Of a DNA stretch of 64,000 nt, positions 8,605-15,852 are shown one piece after another; positions within the stretch are counted from its first letter, which is position 1; each line of letters begins with the position of its first letter. Made by a program: the position numbers and the translations under genes. Source of the stretch: UBA4782 sp034429195 (GTDB lineage: Bacteria; Chloroflexota; Anaerolineae; Anaerolineales; Anaerolineaceae); the NCBI GenBank assembly GCA_034429195.1, contig DAOUGQ010000004.1, positions 1 through 64,000 of the forward strand, in the 5' to 3' direction. The notes beneath the pieces were generated by a model, which made no database searches, was not told where the DNA came from, and saw only the letters and a program-made list of their open reading frames with translations.

Positions 8605-10329
8605 ATGACAAACCAAACCTATGAATCTGCTTGTGTACTGGCATTGAATGTGGGTAGCTTTTCTACCCGGGCGATCCTTATCGATGTAGTTGATGGACAA
8701 TATCGCTTTATTGGTGCGGGGGATGACAATACTACAGGTGGCGCTCCATACTACGATGTGAGAGTGGGCGCAATTTCTGCGATACGACAATTAGAGCAGA
8801 TTGTTGACCGGCGCCTGGTGGATACGCAGGGAAATTTGATGATGCCTGCCAATATGGATGGCAGTGGCTTTGATTTTTTGGTGATCATTTATTCCGCCAT
8901 ACCTGAATTGCGGGTTGTTGTCACCGGTTTGATCAATGAAATTTCGATTGAAAGTGCCCAACATCTTGTTGCTGGCATGTATGGTCGTGTGGTTGAGACT
9001 ATTTCACTTCATGATAAAAGGAACATCAACCAACAAGTTGATGAAATCCTTCAGCAAGAACCGAATTTAATTGTTTTGGCAGGTGGAGCAGATGGGGGAG
9101 CCACCCGTTCTATTGGTAAATTGACCCAATTAGCTCATCTGGTCTGTCAGTTTTCATCGGGTGAAAAAACTCCGCAGGTGCTTTATGTTGGTAATAGCCA
9201 ATTATCCAAGAGTGTATCTAACACTTTGGATAAATACTGCATCGTGAATGTGGCAGACAATATCCGACCATCTTCTGAGATTGAATCTTTGGATCCTGCC
9301 AGGTTGGTACTTGAAGAGATCATCGGAAACCATGCCAGGCAGTATGTGAATGGGCTTGATGAGCTTGTAAACTCTGCTAGTATTGCACCGGTGCAAAGCG
9401 CTACGGGAATGGGGTGGCTGGTGCTAATGATCGCGGCAATTAATGGAGATGCCACACAGGTTTTGGGGGTGGATATTGGCGCCAGCTATTCTTCATTGGC
9501 TGTTGTTCGAAAGCAACGATTGATGGATACCACGCTTGCAATGGGAATGGGTCGTACCTTGGATAAACTGCTGACTGAAAGCAAGCTTGAAGAAATCAGC
9601 CAATGGCTTCCACCTAGCGTTACAAAAACAAAGTTGAGGGATAGTATGGCTCAAAAAACCATATATCCTCAATTACAGGCAATAAGCAACGAACAGATCG
9701 CCATCGAGCAGGCTTGCCTGCGGGTATTATTACGAACTTTATTACAAAATTTGCAATTTCGGTGGCATACTCAAAATAATACTTTTGAACCGGTATTGTT
9801 AACCGGGAAATCCCTGGCTGCAAGATACTCTCCTGGCATTAGTTTGATGCTGGCATTGGATGGGCTGCAACCAACAGGTGTCACAACCATTTTACAGGAC
9901 CCGCACTGTCTGTTACCAGTATTAGGTGCTGCAGGTAGATTGAATCCCTTGATCCCTATTCAGGTATTTGATTCGGGGGCATTGAACCACCTGGCTACTG
10001 CCATTTGTCCAGTGAGTCGGGCTCCAGTAGGTACACCCATCCTTAATATAAAAATCACTGATGAAGCAGGAAAAGTGGAAGAAATGGAAGTTAAGCAAGG
10101 AGCATTAGTTGCGCTGCCGATCCGTTTCAACCAAAATGTGATCGTTCATCTCCAGGGGCTACACAATACATGGATCAATCCATTTTCCAGAACTACTTCA
10201 GCAAATTTGAAACTTACCGGTGGCTTATGTGGAATTTTGATCGATGCACGTGGCAGACCAATCAATCTACCAAAAGATCCCGCTAGCCGGTGGGAACGAA
10301 TTGAGAAATGGCAAAATATCTTTGCGTAA
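8605..10329 (+). CDS. glutamate mutase L (MutL)-like ASKHA ATPase
   Basis: A 574-residue soluble protein of the family annotated as glutamate mutase L, members of the actin/hsp70/sugar-kinase (ASKHA) fold. The first phosphate motif is NVGSFSTRAILID (residues 15-27), with Asn where Asp is usual. The second is VDIGASYSSLAVV (residues about 290-302), and there is an adenosine-type GG segment at VLAGGADGG. In clostridia MutL accompanies B12-dependent glutamate mutase, but no mutase subunit lies nearby. Here it sits among membrane proteins, so an actin-like or chaperone-like role in envelope assembly is at least as likely. It is not the mismatch-repair MutL. The C-terminal 150 residues look beta-rich. 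Confidence 0.75.
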   Translation: MTNQTYESACVLALNVGSFSTRAILIDVVDGQYRFIGAGDDNTTGGAPYYDVRVGAISAIRQLEQIVDRRLVDTQGNLMMPANMDGSGFDFLVIIYSAIPELRVVVTGLINEISIESAQHLVAGMYGRVVETISLHDKRNINQQVDEILQQEPNLIVLAGGADGGATRSIGKLTQLAHLVCQFSSGEKTPQVLYVGNSQLSKSVSNTLDKYCIVNVADNIRPSSEIESLDPARLVLEEIIGNHARQYVNGLDELVNSASIAPVQSATGMGWLVLMIAAINGDATQVLGVDIGASYSSLAVVRKQRLMDTTLAMGMGRTLDKLLTESKLEEISQWLPPSVTKTKLRDSMAQKTIYPQLQAISNEQIAIEQACLRVLLRTLLQNLQFRWHTQNNTFEPVLLTGKSLAARYSPGISLMLALDGLQPTGVTTILQDPHCLLPVLGAAGRLNPLIPIQVFDSGALNHLATAICPVSRAPVGTPILNIKITDEAGKVEEMEVKQGALVALPIRFNQNVIVHLQGLHNTWINPFSRTTSANLKLTGGLCGILIDARGRPINLPKDPASRWERIEKWQNIFA

Positions 10330-10373
10330 AGAAAATGGCATATAACTTGCATCTAACACTACTACGGTAAATT

Positions 10374-11399
10374 ATGACAGCTCCAGTTACCCATATTCTT
10401 CCTCTAACACTTATCCGCCGTACCAGGCTTCTCCCTGCAGCGGGAAATGTGCTTGTGCATAGTGGTCAACGGGTGAATGCTCTGGATATTGTGGCTGAAA
10501 CTTTTCGCTTCCCTGATCATCAAATGATAGATGTAGCCAAAATATTTCAGGCCGAACAAGCAAATGAATTGGAAGAATGGCTGCAAGTGAAACCAGGTGA
10601 TCAACTTCAGGTGGGTGATGTGATCGCACAGAAGAAGGGATTACTCCGCAAGGTTGTGCGAGCCCAACAAGCGGGAAAGGTTGTTTCTATCGTCAATGGG
10701 CAGGTGTGGATTGAGGGAACTGGAAAGAAATTTGAACTACGCGCCGGGTATAGCGGTGTAGTGAGTGAAGTTATCCCAGAAAGGGGAATTGTTGTTACCA
10801 CTCATGGCGCATTGATCCAGGCGGCATGGGGCAATGGAAAGATCGAAGAAAGTCCCATTGTGTATAACCCCCGCAGTGAAGACGAGGAACTTCTTCCTGA
10901 TATGATCGATATTGCCTTTCGAGGAGGAATTGTTTTCAGTGGTTATTGCGGATCTGCAGAAGTATTACAGCAAGCTGCATCTCTCCCATTGCGAGGGATC
11001 ATCCTTGGAAGTATGGCTGCAGAACTGGTTCCTTTAGCTATTTCGATGCCTTATGCAATTATTTTAACGGAAGGTTTTGGTCGAATTCCTGTCAACCATA
11101 ATGTCTATACCATCCTGACCAGTAACACAGACCGTCAGATATCTATGCTTGCATCTTGTTGGGATCCCTCTTCGGGGGATAGACCTGAAATTACTATTTC
11201 CCTTCCTGCGGAAGGAAAAGAACCCAAAGAAATAACGATGTTTCGAACAGGTCAGCAAGTCCGTTTCCTTGGTGAACCGGTAGCTGGTGAGGTCGGTTTG
11301 TTGGAAAATCTCGATCAAGAAAACCGCATAGGTGTTGTGAGATTAACCAGTAACCAAAGGATTCATGTTCCTTTGGTAAATTTAGATGTGCTAGAATAA
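10374..11399 (+). CDS. uncharacterised beta-rich protein with barrel-sandwich features
   Basis: A 341-residue soluble protein. The N-terminal 130 residues contain repeated short strands with Gly turns (GNVLVHSGQRVNALD, VKPGDQLQVGDVIA, VVRAQQAGKVVSI) typical of barrel-sandwich or biotinyl-lipoyl-like folds such as the RnfC N-terminal domain. A central alpha/beta part follows (GIVFSGYCGSAEVLQQA, GIILGSMAAELVPLA). The last 50 residues resemble a small KOW/SH3-type barrel (VRFLGEPVAGEVG). No catalytic residues were recognised and no lipoylatable Lys was identified. It lies 44 bp after the ATPase gene and 31 bp before the LPXTG-like gene, in the same direction. Function unknown; it may be a soluble adaptor. 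Confidence 0.68.
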   Translation: MTAPVTHILPLTLIRRTRLLPAAGNVLVHSGQRVNALDIVAETFRFPDHQMIDVAKIFQAEQANELEEWLQVKPGDQLQVGDVIAQKKGLLRKVVRAQQAGKVVSIVNGQVWIEGTGKKFELRAGYSGVVSEVIPERGIVVTTHGALIQAAWGNGKIEESPIVYNPRSEDEELLPDMIDIAFRGGIVFSGYCGSAEVLQQAASLPLRGIILGSMAAELVPLAISMPYAIILTEGFGRIPVNHNVYTILTSNTDRQISMLASCWDPSSGDRPEITISLPAEGKEPKEITMFRTGQQVRFLGEPVAGEVGLLENLDQENRIGVVRLTSNQRIHVPLVNLDVLE

Positions 11400-11430
11400 T
11401 TTATTCCGTGTTGTAACGAGGAGGAACGCC

Positions 11431-12045
11431 ATGAGTGACCAAATAGACGATAATCTGATGGAACCATTTGATGAGGAAAATATACAGCCTGAGCCAGAAC
11501 AAGAACCACAAAAACCAGGCAACCGGGCTTTCATCACTATTGTTGGCATCATTGGCGCTATCACACTGGTAGCAGCAGTGGTTGGTATTGGGCTTCTATA
11601 TATGCGAAACACCAACAAGCTGGATGAAGCTGCACAGATCAATGCTGAAAATACCATGACGGTGCAAGCTGCCACACAGCAGGCATATGAAAGCGGGTTG
11701 TTGTTGACCCCCAGTGCTACATTAATCCCATTGGAAACTGAAGCACCCAGCCCAACCCCTGTCATTGTATTCCCGACTGATACTCCTGAACCGACTGCAA
11801 CGATAGAACCAGAGATTGCGGCTGAACTCGGAGATCCACGCACAGCAACGGTGGCGGCTTTGTTAACGCAAGCTGCCCAGGGAAATCCCACTGCTGCAGC
11901 GGCTGGCACACTAACAGCACAGCCTACTGCTTTACCAACCACCGGGTTTGCAGATGAAGTTGGTTTACCCGGTATGTTTGGGCTGGCATTGCTGGGCATC
12001 GTTATCTTATTCGTTGCCAGACGGCTTCGCACTTCTGCAAGATAA
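11431..12045 (+). CDS. doubly anchored Thr/Pro-rich protein with LPXTG-like tail
   Basis: A 204-residue protein. The N-terminal 30 residues are acidic and cytoplasmic, then a helix (about 31-53), then an external Thr/Pro/Ala-rich stalk. The end has the layout of a sortase substrate: LPTTG (residues 168-172), a hydrophobic stretch (LPGMFGLALLGIVILFVA), and a basic end RRLRTSAR. The start has a strong GAGGAGG 6 bp upstream. It is the last gene of the operon, closed by a bidirectional terminator. Either sortase cuts and attaches the stalk, or both helices keep it as a hairpin on the membrane. No sortase gene is seen in the window. Confidence 0.75.
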   Translation: MSDQIDDNLMEPFDEENIQPEPEQEPQKPGNRAFITIVGIIGAITLVAAVVGIGLLYMRNTNKLDEAAQINAENTMTVQAATQQAYESGLLLTPSATLIPLETEAPSPTPVIVFPTDTPEPTATIEPEIAAELGDPRTATVAALLTQAAQGNPTAAAAGTLTAQPTALPTTGFADEVGLPGMFGLALLGIVILFVARRLRTSAR

Positions 12046-12107
12046 ATGTTTCTATCTGATTGATTTATTCCTGGACGCTTGATTTCATCCGGGAGTTGCA
12101 AGGTATG

Positions 12108-12146
12108 AAAAAAAACCGTCTCTGTAAATCAGAAACGGTTTTTTTT
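12108..12146. terminator. bidirectional intrinsic terminator
   Basis: Stem ACCGT...ACGGT with an inner TCTG/CAGA extension, flanked by A8 on the left and T8 on the right. It lies between convergent genes (11431-12045 and 12160-13620) and works for both strands. Confidence 0.88.
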
Positions 12147-12159
12147 CTGTCAAAATATA

Positions 12160-13620
12160 TTAAGCTAATCTTGCAGCAACTGATTCGCCAAATTCCAGTA
12201 AGGCTTTCACCATTTCCTGCGATCTTCCTTCAGCGTACACCCGTAATACAGGCTCTGTTCCAGAAGGACGAATGAGAAGCCATGATTCATCCGCCATGAG
12301 GTATTTCACTCCATCCAGAGTGCTGATGTTGACCAGGCGTTCTCCTCCCAGGCTGGAGGGGGCTTCGTTTTCTAATTTATTGGTGATAATCGCTTTATTC
12401 ACCGGGCGAACAAGACGCAGGTCAGTGCGTTCATAAAAGGCAGGTCCAACATCCTTGAGCAGATCTTGAACAAGGTCATAAAGAGTGGTCTTGGCATCTG
12501 CGATGATTTCCAAAAGGAGCAATCCCATCAACACTCCATCGCCTTCTGGGATATGACCTTTAAAGGAGATCCCACCGGATTCCTCCCCACCAATCAGCAC
12601 ATCTTCTCCCTGCATGATGTCTGCAATATGGTTGAAACCAACAGGGGTTTCATGCACTGCCAGACCATATTTTGCAGCCAATCGGTCAATCATGCGAGTT
12701 GTGGAAACGGTACGCACTACTGAACCACTCCAGCCACGTTTTTGAACCAGATAACGAAGAGCGAGAGCCATGATTTTATGAGGATCAACAAAGTTGCCAC
12801 GTTCATCCATAGCACCGATGCGGTCTGCATCCCCATCAGTTGCAAGACCAAAATCACCGGCACCAGTGCTGATTGCACCAGCCAGAGCACCAAGATAACG
12901 AGCAATCGGTTCAGGATGCACGCCACCAAATCCAGGATTCATTTCACCCCGGATTTCATAGACTTCGCAACCTGTGCCTTGTAGGATGCCGCGAATAGCG
13001 CCACGCCCGGAGCCATACATAGAATCAACCACAACTCGCATCTGTGAATCAGCAATGATGTCAAAGTTAATCAGATTGCGAAGATGTTCATAATATGCCG
13101 GGATCGGATTGAAACGGACAATGCTCTTTGCTTCACAAGCCTGATCAAAATCCATCAGATTGGGGCCACGTCCTTGCTCTTCATTAACATTAAGATAAAC
13201 CTCAACTCTACGACATTGTTCAGGCGAGGCAGAAGCCCCATAGGGAGATTTCAGTTTCACACCGTTGTACCGGGGAGCATTATGTGAGGCGGTGATCATA
13301 ATACCACCTGCGGCGTGGAGATTTTTCACTGCATAGGAGATGACGGGGGTAGGTGCATCGGATTGGCTGAGAAGAACGTTGAAACCATTTGCAGCTAGAA
13401 CCCGGGCAACTTCTTTAGCATAACGATCAGAAAGGAAACGTGTGTCAAAACCGACGACCATACGTCTTTTGCTTGCTTCATCGATCTGAGCCAGACCATT
13501 TTCCCATTCTGTTGATGCAGCAGCATCAGCGATTGCCTGGGTAACCTGACGCAGCCCTGTAAATGTAAACGTGTCTGAGATGACGGCTCTCCAGCCGTCG
13601 GTTCCAAAATGAATTGGCAT
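12160..13620 (-). CDS. phosphoglucomutase/phosphomannomutase
   Basis: A 486-residue alpha-D-phosphohexomutase, moving phosphate between C1 and C6 of hexose phosphates for glycan precursor supply. All four signature sites are visible: the phosphoserine loop ITASHNAPRYNG (Ser near residue 112), the metal loop DGDADR (near 262), the sugar loop GGEESGG (near 347), and the C-terminal phosphate loop RPSGTEPVLRVYAEG. The length is normal. Glucose versus mannose specificity cannot be told by eye; GlmM is less likely because the sugar loop is not the GlmM type. It lies on the strand opposite to the upstream operon, and ends in the shared terminator. Confidence 0.92.
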   Translation of the reverse strand: MPIHFGTDGWRAVISDTFTFTGLRQVTQAIADAAASTEWENGLAQIDEASKRRMVVGFDTRFLSDRYAKEVARVLAANGFNVLLSQSDAPTPVISYAVKNLHAAGGIMITASHNAPRYNGVKLKSPYGASASPEQCRRVEVYLNVNEEQGRGPNLMDFDQACEAKSIVRFNPIPAYYEHLRNLINFDIIADSQMRVVVDSMYGSGRGAIRGILQGTGCEVYEIRGEMNPGFGGVHPEPIARYLGALAGAISTGAGDFGLATDGDADRIGAMDERGNFVDPHKIMALALRYLVQKRGWSGSVVRTVSTTRMIDRLAAKYGLAVHETPVGFNHIADIMQGEDVLIGGEESGGISFKGHIPEGDGVLMGLLLLEIIADAKTTLYDLVQDLLKDVGPAFYERTDLRLVRPVNKAIITNKLENEAPSSLGGERLVNISTLDGVKYLMADESWLLIRPSGTEPVLRVYAEGRSQEMVKALLEFGESVAARLA

Positions 13621-13650
13621 TTTTACTCCATTAGAGGATCAATATAAGAA

Positions 13651-14886
13651 TCACCATCCTGGTTTGGGAGTGGCGGTGATCAACAAAGAACGAACGATCC
13701 ATCCTTCGATTGGATTTTCCATTGTGGTACGTATTTTAACCCATATAACATTATCTGATTGAACATATTCATCGATGACAACAACCATATAATCATTGCT
13801 TAAAGTCGTAATAATGGGGCTGGAAAAATTCGGCTCTTTACGAATGACCGCGCCCCCTTGTTCATTGGGTTTGATCTTGGCATATAGAGGCGTTGCCTGT
13901 GGTGGAGGAGTAATCGTTGGTGTATTTGTTGGTATCAGGGTATTGGTAGGTGACGCAGTTGGCAATACAGGTTGAGGGGTAATGGTAGGGGCAGAAAATA
14001 AATTAAAAGGCTTTTCGGTGCTGGTAGGTGTTACTGTGTTGGTATTCTCTGCCTGGAGAATAATATCTGTCTGTACAGATGGAAGGGCTTTTTCGCTGGA
14101 AACTGCAGCACCAATTCCACTCACGATTACCACCGCAATCACAGCAACAATAATCAAAGTTGTGCCAAGGGTGTATCCAAAAATATTTTTTGGACGTAAC
14201 CCCAAAACTGCCAGGGTTAAAGTACCCAGCAATGCACACCATGCCAGATGTACTCCAAATACGATCAAACCATCTGGCCATAAGCCAGGAATGTTGCTTG
14301 TCAACCCAAAGCCTGCCACACCAATAGGCAGGTAGAGTTCGTAGGCAAGTGCAGCATTGGTCACCAGGGGTCTGCTTTGATTGGATTTGATTAAAAGGTA
14401 TGAAGTTAAAATAATTCCTACACTGAGCAAGATGAGATCAGCCCAGGAAAAATGAGCATGTTGAACCGCAAATTCATATGTCTTGGAGGGGAAGAACTTG
14501 GAAATCCAACCCGATACGCAGCCAATGGAAAATACTAATAAACTGCCGGTCAGAAAAGCTCCCAAAGATCTGAGAAAGAAACGGATTGAACCAACAATAG
14601 CTGCCAGAGAGAGTCCCACTGCTGGTGATAAAAATGGAACCAGCAGGGCTGCGAGCACATAAAGCGCTGATTGGTCAACCAGAATGGCTGTTGCAAGTAC
14701 CAATGCTGCTATAAATGTGAATAAAAAGAAATCGAATGAAGGGGTAAGGCGGTGAGCCAGCTCCTGAATGATTTGTGCTTTAGCATCGGATGATGGGGGA
14801 AGCAACCTGCGGCGATTTTGTCTTCGCCTGGCTGGTGGGAGTTTTTCTTCGTCAAAAGGAAGATTCTGACTGGTAGGTAGGTTCAT
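13651..14886 (-). CDS. DUF389-like membrane protein with Thr/Pro linker and SH3b domain
   Basis: A 411-residue protein. After a basic N terminus (KLPPARRRQNRRRLL) come about seven helices (residues about 50-275), with a LVPFLSPAVGLSLA segment typical of DUF389 proteins. Then comes a Thr/Pro-rich linker (about 300-340) and a C-terminal bacterial SH3 domain (about 345-405; AVIRKEPNFSSPIITTL, WVKIRT, GWIVRSLL). The SH3b domain should be outside the cell, where such domains bind wall peptides or polymers. The fusion of a DUF389-type membrane region to an external SH3b module is unusual. It is 31 bp upstream of the phosphohexomutase gene on the same strand, so they may be co-transcribed. Confidence 0.78.
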   Translation of the reverse strand: MNLPTSQNLPFDEEKLPPARRRQNRRRLLPPSSDAKAQIIQELAHRLTPSFDFFLFTFIAALVLATAILVDQSALYVLAALLVPFLSPAVGLSLAAIVGSIRFFLRSLGAFLTGSLLVFSIGCVSGWISKFFPSKTYEFAVQHAHFSWADLILLSVGIILTSYLLIKSNQSRPLVTNAALAYELYLPIGVAGFGLTSNIPGLWPDGLIVFGVHLAWCALLGTLTLAVLGLRPKNIFGYTLGTTLIIVAVIAVVIVSGIGAAVSSEKALPSVQTDIILQAENTNTVTPTSTEKPFNLFSAPTITPQPVLPTASPTNTLIPTNTPTITPPPQATPLYAKIKPNEQGGAVIRKEPNFSSPIITTLSNDYMVVVIDEYVQSDNVIWVKIRTTMENPIEGWIVRSLLITATPKPGW

Positions 14887-15013
14887 TATGCTTAGTTATC
14901 CGTTCAGCTTGCAGTTATTATAATACAAACAATATTTTCACAATTACCATCAGCTGATTTACTTGCTGATAGAATATCTATAATTATTATAGAATTGCCG
15001 GAGAAAGCTATAA

Positions 15014-15145
15014 ATGAACGCCCATTCAGAACAAACCGATGCACTTCGAACGATCCTTTTTTCTCTCCTGACATTATTCCTGACTACCTGGGTAATATTC
15101 AGTCTGCTTGCAATTGCTGCCGGTCTTTTAATCATCTGGGGATAA
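15014..15145 (+). CDS. small single-helix membrane protein (43 residues)
   Basis: An open frame starting MNAHSEQTDALR, followed by one long hydrophobic stretch and ending LLIIWG. A GGAGA ribosome-binding site lies about 11 bp before the ATG and a TATAAT at 14979-14984. The next gene (HAD phosphatase) starts 12 bp after its stop, so the pair is likely an operon. The polar N terminus and single helix fit a small membrane protein or membrane regulator. No family was recognised. Coding status is inferred from the ribosome-binding site, helix composition and operon placement. Confidence 0.6.
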   Translation: MNAHSEQTDALRTILFSLLTLFLTTWVIFSLLAIAAGLLIIWG

Positions 15146-15157
15146 TACAGGGATCGT

Positions 15158-15835
15158 ATGTCATTGGATATCACACGTATTCAAGCAATTTGTTTTGATG
15201 TAGATGGCACATTAAGTGACACAGATGACGCCTGGGTCCAACGGTTAAGCAGCTTTATTCATGTCATTTCTCCCTGGATTAAAAAAGAGAAAATTCAAGA
15301 ATTTTCACGCATGTTCATCATGGCAGCCGAGTCACCAGCAAATGCTGTTTATCGTTTATATGATTGGACTCATCTGGATAATGTATTGGCGAAATTGTCT
15401 GATCGTATTGCTCATAATCGAGCACTACACCAGAAAAAGAATTTCTGGATCATGCCAGGAGTGAAAGAATTAATCGAATCATTACATGCCAGGTTCCCCC
15501 TGGCAATCGTCAGCGCAAGAGATGAAGTTTCAACCAGGCATTTTTTGGAACAATTTCAATTACTGGATCATTTTCAAATTGTTGTTACTGCACAAACCTG
15601 CAGTCATACCAAACCTTATCCAGATCCTGCCATCCATGCCGCTCAATATATGAATATATTGCCTGAAAACTGCCTGATGGTGGGAGATACAACAGTAGAT
15701 ATCCTTTCAGGAAAAAGGGCAGGGATGCAGACCGTAGGGGTACTGTGTGGGTTTGGAAAAGAGAAAGAGCTGAGAAAAGCTGGTGCTGACTACATACTGA
15801 CAACTACAGCAGAGCTGGCGCAGCTATTCCAATAG
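15158..15835 (+). CDS. HAD-family phosphatase (phosphoglycolate phosphatase-like)
   Basis: A 225-residue haloacid dehalogenase-superfamily hydrolase. Motif I is DVDGTL (residues 11-16), motif II is IVSARDE, motif III is HTKPYPDP (Lys), and motif IV is MVGDTTVD. The helical cap between motifs I and II is the subclass I type of Gph/PgmB/pyrophosphatase PpaX. A small phosphate ester is the likely substrate; which one cannot be told. It follows the tiny membrane ORF by 12 bp and converges on the PBP-like gene. Confidence 0.88.
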   Translation: MSLDITRIQAICFDVDGTLSDTDDAWVQRLSSFIHVISPWIKKEKIQEFSRMFIMAAESPANAVYRLYDWTHLDNVLAKLSDRIAHNRALHQKKNFWIMPGVKELIESLHARFPLAIVSARDEVSTRHFLEQFQLLDHFQIVVTAQTCSHTKPYPDPAIHAAQYMNILPENCLMVGDTTVDILSGKRAGMQTVGVLCGFGKEKELRKAGADYILTTTAELAQLFQ

Positions 15836-15852
15836 AAATAGCAAGAAGTCAT

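Noticed and set aside
8605..10329. Mismatch repair MutL
   Set aside because: The ATP-binding and length features are those of glutamate mutase L (ASKHA fold), not GHKL ATPases.
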